From an uncultured Bacteroidota bacterium (GTDB taxonomy: Bacteria > Bacteroidota > Bacteroidia > Flavobacteriales > Flavobacteriaceae): a DNA stretch of 64,000 bases. Positions 45,769 to 54,549 of this stretch are shown here, piece by piece (position 1 is the first letter of the stretch; every line of letters begins with the position of its first letter). A program made the translations under genes and the position numbers. Where the stretch lies: contig CACKBL010000002.1 in the NCBI GenBank assembly GCA_902598305.1, positions 149,388 through 213,387 on the forward strand. Direction: 5' to 3'. The notes below the pieces were generated by a model, which was given only the letters and a program-made list of their open reading frames with translations, did no database searches and had not been told where the DNA came from.

Positions 45769-47128
45769 TTTCTTCGTTTAATTTAAAAACAGATTCCGGA
45801 TTAAAAGTATCAATTGATAAAATTTCAAGTTGTTTATTAAGTAGCTCAACTTTTTTTAAATATGATTCTATCCATTTTGATTTTATCCAATGATTGCTAT
45901 CTTTCATTTGATCAGATAAATTTTGCATGGCACTAAAAACAGCTTTTATTTGATTTGGAATCCATGAAATGATAGGTGTCCCTCCAGTAGCTTTTGCATA
46001 TTTAGTGTTTTGCATTATGTATTTTTGAACGAATTGCCAATGTCCATTTCTGAAAAAATAAATTTCCTCATATGCCGACATTAAGTGATACATACCCAAT
46101 TGATTGTCTGTTTTAGTTAGTCTTTTTAACAGTGGCGCGCTGCGCATTTCTTTTGTCAAAATTTCAAAAAAATTTTGAACACATATTGGTCTGTACTTTC
46201 TTAAATCCAAAAGATATTTTGTGAGTTGGTTTTCAGGATAGAAATTGATAACTCCAGAGACTATATCTGCTGTTGGAATAATATTGTCCTGAGCACCTGT
46301 TTGACCTCTAAAATATTTAGGCTTATCCCATACTCCCTCGTATATTAATCCATTTGGAAAAATTTCCTCATTCCCTTTTATACCCATAATAAAAACTCTA
46401 AAGTCATTGTAATGTTTCCACCTAGACGCCTCCCACATTACCCTTCGTCGTTCATTAATTTTTTTTAATGTGTTTGCAAAAAGTTTTAAAGATTTATTTA
46501 AAGAAGATTCATTGTTTTTTGAGTTAGCAACACCAAAAGCTGATTTTACTAAATCTGGTGAATGTTGATTAATATCTACATGGAGCATAATAAACCCTCT
46601 TTCATCATCCATCCCTGAAAATTTGGCTGCCATGGAAAGGTTTGACCAATTGAACCCCTTTTCCTTGTCGATTTTAAAATAATTACCTAATGAATAAGCA
46701 TAATGGTAATCCAGCCAGGGATACACCCCAAGAGAATTTGATATATATACAAATGGTTGCGATATATTTGAAGGTAGCCTATCATTAGCCATTCCATATT
46801 TGCCAGTTTTTAAAAATTTGTGATGAGATGGTGACAAAGTGTATGCTGATGCCAAAAAAGAATAAGCTCTAAAAAGAGCTGCATTAACAAAAGAATCTTT
46901 TTCCAGTTTCACTAAATCGAGATAATTTGGTAGAATTTTTATAGCCTCCTCTATAGAACCGTGATTTGCTAAAATTCCTGGGGTTCCATCTTCTTTTAAA
47001 ACTGGCATTTCATCAATTAATTGCTGCAAGGTCTCATATCTAGATGGTAGATTTCTTAATGGTTCCTTGATTGGTAGGAATCCATTTTTTGAATCAATAG
47101 AGAAAAACCCATCCGATAAACTTTTCAT
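45749..47128 (-). CDS. Indoleamine 2,3-dioxygenase superfamily heme protein
   Basis: A 459-residue protein of the IDO/PrnB superfamily. The C-terminal region FFRNGHWQFVQKYI contains a His (near residue 363) at the position of the heme ligand of human IDO (RSYHLQIVTKYI), followed by ATGGTPIISW, matching IDO's GTGGT motif. Also seen are YFRGQTGAQDNIIPTADIVSG and LRKYRPICVQNFFEI. Members oxidise tryptophan or related indoles; bacterial members include PrnB, which does a different indole reaction. The substrate here is unknown. Its end overlaps the hydrolase gene by 20 nt. Confidence 0.75.
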   Translation of the reverse strand: MKSLSDGFFSIDSKNGFLPIKEPLRNLPSRYETLQQLIDEMPVLKEDGTPGILANHGSIEEAIKILPNYLDLVKLEKDSFVNAALFRAYSFLASAYTLSPSHHKFLKTGKYGMANDRLPSNISQPFVYISNSLGVYPWLDYHYAYSLGNYFKIDKEKGFNWSNLSMAAKFSGMDDERGFIMLHVDINQHSPDLVKSAFGVANSKNNESSLNKSLKLFANTLKKINERRRVMWEASRWKHYNDFRVFIMGIKGNEEIFPNGLIYEGVWDKPKYFRGQTGAQDNIIPTADIVSGVINFYPENQLTKYLLDLRKYRPICVQNFFEILTKEMRSAPLLKRLTKTDNQLGMYHLMSAYEEIYFFRNGHWQFVQKYIMQNTKYAKATGGTPIISWIPNQIKAVFSAMQNLSDQMKDSNHWIKSKWIESYLKKVELLNKQLEILSIDTFNPESVFKLNEEIGLEDF

Positions 47129-47245
47129 ACAATTAATGTATGAAAATTAATCTCTTTAACTCACTTATTATCAGGTTTTTTGATTTTAATTTTTATCTAT
47201 TTTTATTTTTATTTAATTCAATTCAAGCTTTATATTTACAATGAA

Positions 47246-47785
47246 ATGGAAAAGATTTTTATTGTTTTTTTATTATTTCTTTCAATATTGAATAGTTGTA
47301 ATGAGGTTGTGAATTTGAATCCTGAGGATGAAAAAAAAATATCACAAAAATCTGAGCAAGAAGTCAGAGATTTTATTGCCAATCAATACAATTTCTTTAG
47401 TGTTGGAAGTATCGACGTTGCCAAAAAAACATTTGCCAAAGATGCGATTATTATCGGAACCGATGAGTCAGAGTTTTTAGTTGGATGGGATAAAATTAAA
47501 ACGTCTCTTACGGGTCAAATTGAAGTAATTGAAAATCCAAAATTTGTTACCAAAGACTTAAAAATAGTTATGAGCGATAACAGCGATATGGCTTCATATT
47601 CTCAAATCCTAAATTTTAGTTATAGAACTCCTACCACAGAATCTAGTTCAGGAGTCAAATATGAAATTAATGATATCCGAAATAGTGGTGTGATTAAAAA
47701 AATTGATGGGAATTGGAAAATTGTTCAAATACATTGGTCCATTGGAGTGAAAGGACAGGTGATTGAATATGAATTTCAAAAATAA
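47246..47785 (+). CDS. NTF2/SnoaL-like lipoprotein
   Basis: A 179-residue lipoprotein (signal IFIVFLLFLSILNSC). The body has VRDFIANQYNFFSVGS, AKKTFAKDAIIIGTDESEFLVGWDKIKTSL and NWKIVQIHWSIGV, the SnoaL/DUF4440-type pattern of a helix followed by a curved sheet. Start at ATG 47246; a longer reading from 47180 adds a second hydrophobic stretch. Function unknown. It converges with the DUF1569 gene, end to end. Confidence 0.75.
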   Translation: MEKIFIVFLLFLSILNSCNEVVNLNPEDEKKISQKSEQEVRDFIANQYNFFSVGSIDVAKKTFAKDAIIIGTDESEFLVGWDKIKTSLTGQIEVIENPKFVTKDLKIVMSDNSDMASYSQILNFSYRTPTTESSSGVKYEINDIRNSGVIKKIDGNWKIVQIHWSIGVKGQVIEYEFQK

Positions 47786-48229
47786 TTAAAGAACATCAAA
47801 CTGCTTTAGATGAAAAGATGTGTGTCCTCGTACAACTTCTTTAAAAGTTTCTCTTGTAATTTTTCCGTGCATAGGGTTTATAATAAATTTTTTAGTGTAT
47901 TTATTTACCATTTTTAACCTTTCAATAAGTTCTTTTTTTTCATTTTCAAAGTCTATATCTTTTGCTCTTGCCGGATCAAAAAATTTGAGAGTGGGAGTAT
48001 TTTTAGGGTATTTGTCATAATCCCATTTTATAATATGTCTTAAAAAAAACATGTGCATGTAACCAAGTGTTTTGGTCATCAAAGTAGGAGAATAATTTTT
48101 CTCATTTTGATAGAAAATTATAAATTTTTTACAGTGCCAAATCATTTGAGTTGCGCTCATTTTCCCCCATTTTGGTTTTGCTTCGGGAGTCAACCTGTTG
48201 ATTGCGCGTATTAACGTATTAAGTTCCAT
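47786..48229 (-). CDS. DUF1569 (DinB-like) protein
   Basis: A 147-residue cytoplasmic protein. The N-terminal helix LIRAINRLTPEAKPKWGKMSATQMIWH and C-terminal HTSFHLKQFDVL provide the His residues of a DinB-like four-helix bundle. Members of DUF1569 may be metal-dependent thiol-linked enzymes, but this is not established. Converges with the preceding lipoprotein gene with no spacing. Confidence 0.75.
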   Translation of the reverse strand: MELNTLIRAINRLTPEAKPKWGKMSATQMIWHCKKFIIFYQNEKNYSPTLMTKTLGYMHMFFLRHIIKWDYDKYPKNTPTLKFFDPARAKDIDFENEKKELIERLKMVNKYTKKFIINPMHGKITRETFKEVVRGHTSFHLKQFDVL

Positions 48230-48321
48230 TTTTTTTAATCTATTAAAAATTATTTCTTGAAAAATTTTAATAATTATGAAATTAATATTCCATAAATTTA
48301 AATTATTAGAAACTTTAATTT

Positions 48322-48744
48322 ATGATTTTTAAAATATTTCTTTTTACATATTTTTTGTTTAATTCATACCAAAAAAATGAAATTGAAGGGGTCTGGATAA
48401 CCCAGGATGATGAAACCGGTAAAAAAAAATCAGAAGTTCTATTATTTCAAAATGAGGGTAAATTGTATGGTAAGATTATTAATTTACTTCTGAAAGAGGA
48501 TAAGGGTAAATTATGTGCTAATTGCAAAGGGGAAAATAAGAACCTCCCAATCGAAGGTATGACCATTGTAGAAGGTTTAGAGCTTAATGACAAAACATGG
48601 GAAGATGGAACCATTCTTGACCCTAAGTCAGGAAAAATCTATAGCTGTTATATTACACTTGAAGATGAAAATACACTAAAAGTTAGGGGCTACATTGGGT
48701 TTTCTCTTCTTGGAAGAACTCAAAAATGGATACGAAAAAATTAA
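48322..48744 (+). CDS. DUF2147 family secreted protein
   Basis: A 140-residue exported protein with a short signal (FKIFLFTYFLFNSYQ). The DUF2147 pattern is clear: GVWITQDDETGKKKSEVLLF, GKLYGKIINLL, CANCKGENKNLPIEGM, WEDGTILDPKSGKIYSCYI and LKVRGYIGFSLLGRTQKWIR. DUF2147 proteins form small beta-barrels in the periplasm, of unknown role. Its stop overlaps the stop of the convergent hydrolase gene. Confidence 0.88.
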   Translation: MIFKIFLFTYFLFNSYQKNEIEGVWITQDDETGKKKSEVLLFQNEGKLYGKIINLLLKEDKGKLCANCKGENKNLPIEGMTIVEGLELNDKTWEDGTILDPKSGKIYSCYITLEDENTLKVRGYIGFSLLGRTQKWIRKN

Positions 48745-49676
48745 TGTTTAAGTAGTTTTCTTTGTATCATCCATTTATGGCAAATATCAGGCCAGTCCTT
48801 TACAGATCCTTCATTTTTAGCTAATCCATATCCATGACCTCCATCTTCCCAAATGTGAAGTGCTGCTGGAATTTTAAATTTTCTAAGAGCTAAATAATAA
48901 TTTACACTATTCTCTACTAAAACCACTGAATCGTCATCTGAGTGAATCAAAATAGTGGGTGGCGTGTCAGCTTTAACTTGTAGCTCATTTGAAAAATATT
49001 CTACCATTTCACTTGATGGCATTTCACCTATTAAACTTTTTCTCGACCCCAAATGAACATAGGGACTTTTCATTGTCACTACTGGATAAATTAAAATTGA
49101 AAAATCTGGCCTACATCCTGTTTTTTCTATTTCTAAATTAGATTTTTTAAGCCCTTGATCATGATGAGTAGAAAGCGTAGAAGCAAGATGTCCTCCAGCA
49201 GAAAATCCTAAAACCCCAATCTTTTCAGGATCAATTCCCCATTTTTTTGCATTTTTTCTAATAATACGTATTGCCCTTTGTGCATCGGAAAGAGCTACTT
49301 CACTTCTGCATTCCTTTCCTTCCCAATACGGGATTCTATGTTTCAAAACAAAAGCAGAAATCCCCAATCCATTAAACCATTTTGCAACATCAACTCCTTC
49401 TTTATCTATCCAAAGAGCTTCGTATCCGCCTCCTGGTATTATCAAAACAGCCGTTTTGTTATTACCGTTTTTTAATTTTTGCGTTGGATAATACCAAATT
49501 TGTGGATTTGCTACTTTCCTGAATATTCTTCCCGATTCGTCATAATCAATTTTTGGTTTTAGAACATTTAAACAATCTATCCCCTCTGGGTATAAATCAA
49601 TTTTTGATGATTGACCATTGATATTTGCTGATAGGACTAAAAGAAATATAATAGCTTGGTTTTTAATTTTTTTCAT
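48741..49676 (-). CDS. Secreted alpha/beta hydrolase (esterase, BD-FAE/acetyl-esterase type)
   Basis: A 311-residue exported hydrolase (signal QAIIFLLVLSANINGQ). GFSAGGHLAS near residue 165 holds the nucleophile Ser; Asp is in ILIHSDDDSVVLVENS and His in WEDGGHGYGLA. The N-terminal VLIIPGGGYEALWIDKEG is the HGGG-like oxyanion site. Such enzymes deacetylate xylan or other polysaccharides in Bacteroidetes, in line with the sugar-related cluster that follows. Monocistronic. Confidence 0.88.
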   Translation of the reverse strand: MKKIKNQAIIFLLVLSANINGQSSKIDLYPEGIDCLNVLKPKIDYDESGRIFRKVANPQIWYYPTQKLKNGNNKTAVLIIPGGGYEALWIDKEGVDVAKWFNGLGISAFVLKHRIPYWEGKECRSEVALSDAQRAIRIIRKNAKKWGIDPEKIGVLGFSAGGHLASTLSTHHDQGLKKSNLEIEKTGCRPDFSILIYPVVTMKSPYVHLGSRKSLIGEMPSSEMVEYFSNELQVKADTPPTILIHSDDDSVVLVENSVNYYLALRKFKIPAALHIWEDGGHGYGLAKNEGSVKDWPDICHKWMIQRKLLKH

Positions 49677-49731
49677 TGGAATAATTTAGTTTTAATTTAC
49701 TAATTAATAAGTAAAAGTAGTTCTAGATAAT

Positions 49732-49739
49732 TATATTTG
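49732..49739 (+). promoter_or_regulatory. Candidate -7 box for the DUF1080-GMC-MFS genes
   Basis: TATATTTG matches TAnnTTTG and lies 79 nt before the DUF1080 gene. No clear -33 element was found. Confidence 0.4.
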
Positions 49740-49818
49740 AATTTTAAAAAGGAAATAGATTAGTATTCTTTTTTTGTTTTTAGTCAAATCCTTTAACTAT
49801 TCAATTCACTTATGTAAT

Positions 49819-50712
49819 ATGCAAAGACTTACAAAATTTATTTGCTTTTTAATCCTAGTTGCAGGCTGCAATAGTCCTGATAATTCAAAAACTGAGAACT
49901 GGGAAATCCTATTTAATGGTATTGATTTGAAAGATTGGAAGATTAAATTTGCGAACCAAAATTTAGATACAAATTATAAAAATACTTTCCAGGTCGTAGA
50001 TGGCGTTTTAAAAGTAGTTTACGATAACTACGACAAGTTTGATAATAATTATGCACAGATATATTACAAAAAACCTTATTCATATTATAAGTTAAGATTT
50101 GACTATAGATTTACTGGAAGTCAAACAAAAGGGGGCGCTGGATGGGCAAAAAGAAATAGTGGTATCATGATTCATTCTCAATCCCCAGAAAGTAACGATT
50201 TTGGTCAATCTTTTCCTGTATCAATAGAGGTACAGCTATTAGGGGGGCTATCAAAAGGTGTAAGACCAACAGGAAATTTGTGCACCCCAGGTACTGCCGT
50301 AATAATGAACGAGAAAATAAATTACAATCATTGCATACTTTCTAATTCAAAGACTTACAATGGAGATCAATGGGTAAGTGGTGAGATAATTGTTCATGGT
50401 GGTGAAACAATAACCCATATAATTGAAAATGATACTGTTTTGTCATATAGCAAACCACAAATTGGAGGGGGCTTTGTTGATAGTAAATTGGGAGATGTTG
50501 ATTGGACTTCAAATGGAGTTAAAAACAAAGAATATTGGTTGTCTAAAGAAGGTGAGGTTTTAAAGTCTGGTTACATTGCCTTGCAGTCAGAAAGTCACCC
50601 AGTTGATTTTAGAAATATTCGTCTTCTTAATTTATGTGGTTGCATGGACTCTGAGGCGAAGAATTACAAAAACTACTTCATTAAAGAAGATAATTCTAAG
50701 TGCATTTATTAA
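49819..50712 (+). CDS. DUF1080 lipoprotein, probable 3-keto-glycoside hydrolase
   Basis: A 297-residue lipoprotein (FICFLILVAGC) starting at ATG 49819, after a longer in-frame but unlikely start. The concanavalin-like body fits the 3-keto-disaccharide hydrolase domain: ILFNGIDLKDWKIKF, NYAQIYYKKPYSYYKLRFDYRF, NSGIMIHSQ, SIEVQLLGG and GYIALQSESHPVDFRNIRL. A C-terminal tail, CGCMDSEAKNYKNY, with a final Cys, resembles the GCxDxxAxNYxxxAxxxDGSC motif found at the ends of Bacteroidetes secreted proteins. The neighbours (GMC dehydrogenase and small subunit) fit the 3-keto route. Confidence 0.8.
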   Translation: MQRLTKFICFLILVAGCNSPDNSKTENWEILFNGIDLKDWKIKFANQNLDTNYKNTFQVVDGVLKVVYDNYDKFDNNYAQIYYKKPYSYYKLRFDYRFTGSQTKGGAGWAKRNSGIMIHSQSPESNDFGQSFPVSIEVQLLGGLSKGVRPTGNLCTPGTAVIMNEKINYNHCILSNSKTYNGDQWVSGEIIVHGGETITHIIENDTVLSYSKPQIGGGFVDSKLGDVDWTSNGVKNKEYWLSKEGEVLKSGYIALQSESHPVDFRNIRLLNLCGCMDSEAKNYKNYFIKEDNSKCIY

Positions 50713-50777
50713 AATTCGCTCCCTTTTTTTTGACATATTTAAAAGTTGTGCTATTTTAAGTAAAGTTAAACGGATGT

Positions 50778-52466
50778 ATGAATAGTTATGACGCAATTGT
50801 TGTGGGAACTGGAATTAGCGGCGGTTGGGCTGCAAAAGAATTGTGTGAAAGTGGTCTTAAGACACTTGTTTTAGAAAGAGGCCCAATGCTTGTACACCCA
50901 ACTGATTACAAAAATGTTGATAAGGACCCCTGGGACTTTGAAGGAGGAAATACCATAACTGAAGAAATTAGACAAAGACAACCTAAACAAAGTAGAAGTG
51001 GATATGTTAATACTGAGGCGACAACTCACCTTTTAGTTGACGATTTTGAGCACCCTTATAATGAAGATAAAAGATTTGACTGGATTAGAGGTTACCATGT
51101 AGGAGGAAGGTCATTATTATGGGGAAGATTAAGCTGGAGACTAAGCGATATAGATTTTAATGCTAATGCAAAAGAAGGAATAGCAGTCGACTGGCCCATA
51201 AGATACAAAGACCTTGCTCCATGGTATAGTCATGTGGAAAAATATATTGGGGTAAGTGGTGAAAAACTTGGTTTACCACAACTTCCCGACGGTGAATTTC
51301 TTAAACCAATGGACATGAACTGCCTTGAAAAAGAATTCAAAAAATCAATTCAAAAAAATTATAATGATCGTTTAGTTACGGTTGGTAGAATAGCAATTAT
51401 TACAGAGGGGACTAAACCTGGATTAAATAGAGTCCAATGTCAATACAGAAATCGATGTAGAAGAGGGTGTCCATATGGAGCTCCATTTAGCAGTAACTCC
51501 TCTACCCTTCCGGCAGCTGAAAAAACAGGTAACATGACACTGAGGCCTAATTCAATTGTCTATGAAGTTATATATGATGAAAAAAAAAATAGAGCTACTG
51601 GAGTTAGAGTTATAGATTCAGAGACTAAAAACGTAACAGAATATAAATCAAAGGTTATCTTTTTGTGTGCTTCTACAGCACCTACTACTTCCATTTTATT
51701 GCAATCAAAATCAAGTAGATTCCCTAATGGCTTGGGAAACGATTCAGGAGAATTAGGGCACAACTTAATGGACCACCACTTTTTACTCGGTGCTGATGGA
51801 GTATATGATGGCTTTGAAGATAAATATTATAAAGGAAGGCATGCTAGTTGTATTTATATTCCTAGATTTAGGAATTTAGGTGAATCTACAAATCATAAAG
51901 ACTTTTTGAGAGGTTATGGTTTTCAAGGTGGAGCATGGAGAAGTGACCATAGAGAATTGATTAAAAAAACTGGTTATGGAAAAGAATTGAAAGATGCCGT
52001 TTTAACACCTGGAGGTTGGGGTATGAATCTTGGGGGATTTGGTGAAGTTCTTCCCTATCATGATAATAAAATCTACTTAGATTACAATAATACAGATAAG
52101 TGGGGACTGCCCACTATAACCTTTGATGCTGAAATCAAGGAAAATGAAAAAGCAATGAGAAAGGATATCAAACAGCAAGCTGCTGAAATGCTCGAATCTG
52201 CTGGTTTTCGTGATGTTCGAGAATATGATAATGAATATGCAATGGGACTAGCTATTCATGAAATGGGTACTGCAAGAATGGGGCATGATCCAAAAACTTC
52301 TTTACTAAATAAACATAATCAACTACATTCTGTACCAAACGTTTATGTTACGGATGGTTCAGCAATGACATCCTCAGGAAGTCAGAACCCTTCGCTTACT
52401 TACATGGCTTTAACTGCTAGAGCAGCAAATCATGCAGTTAAAGAATTAAAAAAAATGAATCTTTAA
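50778..52466 (+). CDS. GMC family oxidoreductase, LacA-like dehydrogenase large subunit
   Basis: A 562-residue flavoprotein. FAD motif VVGTGISGGWAAKELCESG, a substrate-cap segment, a Cys cluster QCQYRNRCRRGCPYGAPFSS (three Cys, as in Fe-S-carrying GMC dehydrogenases), the catalytic His in HEMGTARMGHD and Asn in SSGSQNPSLT. It resembles glucoside-3-dehydrogenase and gluconate 2-dehydrogenase large subunits, which oxidise a sugar hydroxyl. The next gene is the matching small subunit, 10 nt downstream. No signal peptide is evident in this chain, so export, if any, would depend on its partner. Confidence 0.88.
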   Translation: MNSYDAIVVGTGISGGWAAKELCESGLKTLVLERGPMLVHPTDYKNVDKDPWDFEGGNTITEEIRQRQPKQSRSGYVNTEATTHLLVDDFEHPYNEDKRFDWIRGYHVGGRSLLWGRLSWRLSDIDFNANAKEGIAVDWPIRYKDLAPWYSHVEKYIGVSGEKLGLPQLPDGEFLKPMDMNCLEKEFKKSIQKNYNDRLVTVGRIAIITEGTKPGLNRVQCQYRNRCRRGCPYGAPFSSNSSTLPAAEKTGNMTLRPNSIVYEVIYDEKKNRATGVRVIDSETKNVTEYKSKVIFLCASTAPTTSILLQSKSSRFPNGLGNDSGELGHNLMDHHFLLGADGVYDGFEDKYYKGRHASCIYIPRFRNLGESTNHKDFLRGYGFQGGAWRSDHRELIKKTGYGKELKDAVLTPGGWGMNLGGFGEVLPYHDNKIYLDYNNTDKWGLPTITFDAEIKENEKAMRKDIKQQAAEMLESAGFRDVREYDNEYAMGLAIHEMGTARMGHDPKTSLLNKHNQLHSVPNVYVTDGSAMTSSGSQNPSLTYMALTARAANHAVKELKKMNL

Positions 52467-52476
52467 TCATAATAAA

Positions 52477-53082
52477 ATGGATAGAAGAAAAGTATTGAAA
52501 AAAATTGGATGTGGGAGTGCTGCGATAGTTGTTAGTCCACAAATTATAAACATACTCCATAGTTGCAAATCAAATGTAAATAAATATTCACCTTTTTTCT
52601 TTACTGGTGATCAATATCAATTTGTTTCAAAAATAATGGAACTTATTATACCCAAAACTGATATCCCTGGTGCTATTGAATTAAAACTACCAGAATTTTT
52701 AGATAACTATATTGTTGTTGTAATGAATCAAAACGATAAAGAAACTATTTTAAGGAGGACAAACAATTTTATCAAATTAATTCTAAATGAAACGAAAAAA
52801 AACAACTCTATGGAAATCAATTCAGATGATCTTAACACCCAACTAAAAAAATATCTTCTAGCAGGTAATGAGCAAACTGAGAGTTGGGAAAAACACCCTA
52901 AAAGTCTAGAATCAGAAGTTTACAATTATTTAATTCATATTAGATCTCTAACCTTAAATGCATTTAGATTAAATGAATACATTGGAGAAAAAGTATTGGC
53001 TTATGACCCTATCCCCGGAGACAGAAAGGTTTGTCTTGACCTAAAAAAGACTACAGGGGGTAAAAGATGGTCACTGCTTTAA
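52477..53082 (+). CDS. Gluconate 2-dehydrogenase subunit 3-like small subunit
   Basis: A 201-residue protein with an N-terminal MDRRKVLKKIGCGSAAIVV, a twin-arginine-like signal. The mature part, with QYQFVSKIMELIIPKTDIPGAIE and a C-terminal YDPIPGDRKVCLDLKK, matches the gluconate 2-dehydrogenase subunit 3 (LacC-like) family, which pairs with a GMC subunit and may carry it through the Tat pathway. Follows the GMC gene by 10 nt. Confidence 0.82.
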   Translation: MDRRKVLKKIGCGSAAIVVSPQIINILHSCKSNVNKYSPFFFTGDQYQFVSKIMELIIPKTDIPGAIELKLPEFLDNYIVVVMNQNDKETILRRTNNFIKLILNETKKNNSMEINSDDLNTQLKKYLLAGNEQTESWEKHPKSLESEVYNYLIHIRSLTLNAFRLNEYIGEKVLAYDPIPGDRKVCLDLKKTTGGKRWSLL

Positions 53083-53176
53083 TATCAATTATATTCCTCT
53101 AATTTTTAATTGAATAAAATGTGGTTATCCAGCAAATTTAATTTTGTAGTTTTAAAATCTTGATAAGAATTTTCAT

Positions 53177-54400
53177 GTGAAAAGTAAGTTTTTAGTTGGT
53201 ATAATTTTATTTGTTTTTTTTGTTATTTCGTTTTTAACAAATATCATTGGCCCTCTTGTCCCCGACATAATTAATGCATATAATTTGAGTTTGTCGATGG
53301 CTGCCTTTCTACCCTTCTCATTTTTTTTAGCTTACGGTGTTATGTCGATACCCTCTGGATTTTTGGTTGAATACATAGGTGAAAAAAAAGTGATGATCTT
53401 GGCTTTTTTAATTTCATCTATTGGAGCACTTGCTTTTTCAATAACCCCTAGTTATTCGTTCTACATCCTATCGTTATTCCTTATTGGCTCTGGTATGGCT
53501 ATGCTCCAAGTATCAATTAATCCATTATTGAGAAAGATTGGTGGAGAAAAAGAATTTGCATTCAATTCAGTTTTAGGTCAACTTTTTTTTGGACTTGCCT
53601 CCTTCATTAGTCCACTCATCTACTCTTATTTAATAATCCGTTTATCGGTTTCTATTGAACCTTCGAACTACATAATTTTATTTTTTAAAAAAATAACCTT
53701 TCCAGGCCTAAGATGGGTATCTCTTTATTGGATTTTTGCCATAACCTCTTTTTTGATGTGTGTCACATTAATATTTACAAATTTCCCTGAGAAAAAAAAA
53801 CCTGGTAGAGAAACTAAAGAAAAACTAAATAATTACTTAGCGATAATTAAAAATCCAATGGTAATCCTTTATTTTTTTGGGATTTTTTCCTACGTTGGGG
53901 TTGAGCAAGGTGTTGCAAATTGGATTTCAAAGTTTCTTGAAATTTATCATTCAATAGATCCTCAAATTTTAGGTGCTAAAATTATTTCGTATTTCTGGGG
54001 TTTGATGACCCTTGGTACTATTTCTGGTCTTTTTTTATTAAAGTTAATTGATAGTAGAAAAATATTAATTTTTTTTACATCAGCTTCCATCATTTCTTTT
54101 TTATTAGCAGTTTTTGGTCCATTAAAAGTCTCATTAATTTTATTTCCGTTGGTTGGATTTTTTATATCAACAATGTGGTCAATTATTATTTCTCTTGCTT
54201 TAAATTCTACCTCAAAAGACCATGGGGCTTTTTCAGGAATATTAGTTTCTGGTATTATTGGAGGTGCTGTTATCCCTCTAATAATTGGAATCCTAGCTGA
54301 TTTTGTAGGTTTAAAGTTTGGCATGACCATACTCTTAATCCCCCTTTTATTTATTTTGACAATCGGATTTTGGTCTAGCCCATTGATAAATAATAAATAA
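53177..54400 (+). CDS. MFS transporter, FucP-like sugar:H+ symporter
   Basis: A 407-residue major facilitator superfamily protein with 12 hydrophobic segments. The start is GTG 53177; the ATG two bases earlier is followed directly by a stop. The N-terminal IGPLVPDIINAYNLSLSMAAFLPFSFFLAYGVMSIP and GEKKVMILAFLISSIGALAF match FucP-like sugar transporters. It could import the sugar processed by the dehydrogenase module upstream (94 nt gap). Substrate is not determined. Confidence 0.85.
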   Translation: MKSKFLVGIILFVFFVISFLTNIIGPLVPDIINAYNLSLSMAAFLPFSFFLAYGVMSIPSGFLVEYIGEKKVMILAFLISSIGALAFSITPSYSFYILSLFLIGSGMAMLQVSINPLLRKIGGEKEFAFNSVLGQLFFGLASFISPLIYSYLIIRLSVSIEPSNYIILFFKKITFPGLRWVSLYWIFAITSFLMCVTLIFTNFPEKKKPGRETKEKLNNYLAIIKNPMVILYFFGIFSYVGVEQGVANWISKFLEIYHSIDPQILGAKIISYFWGLMTLGTISGLFLLKLIDSRKILIFFTSASIISFLLAVFGPLKVSLILFPLVGFFISTMWSIIISLALNSTSKDHGAFSGILVSGIIGGAVIPLIIGILADFVGLKFGMTILLIPLLFILTIGFWSSPLINNK

Positions 54401-54549
54401 CTCCCTCTATTTTATAATTCAAATAACTATTTTGAAATTAACGAAACATGTTATTAATATTCAGTTTAATGTAGTAATTAAAAACTATCCTGCTGCTGAA
54501 ATATTTATAAAAATTCATAACTTATATGTCCCAATTTAATTTATGTGAT

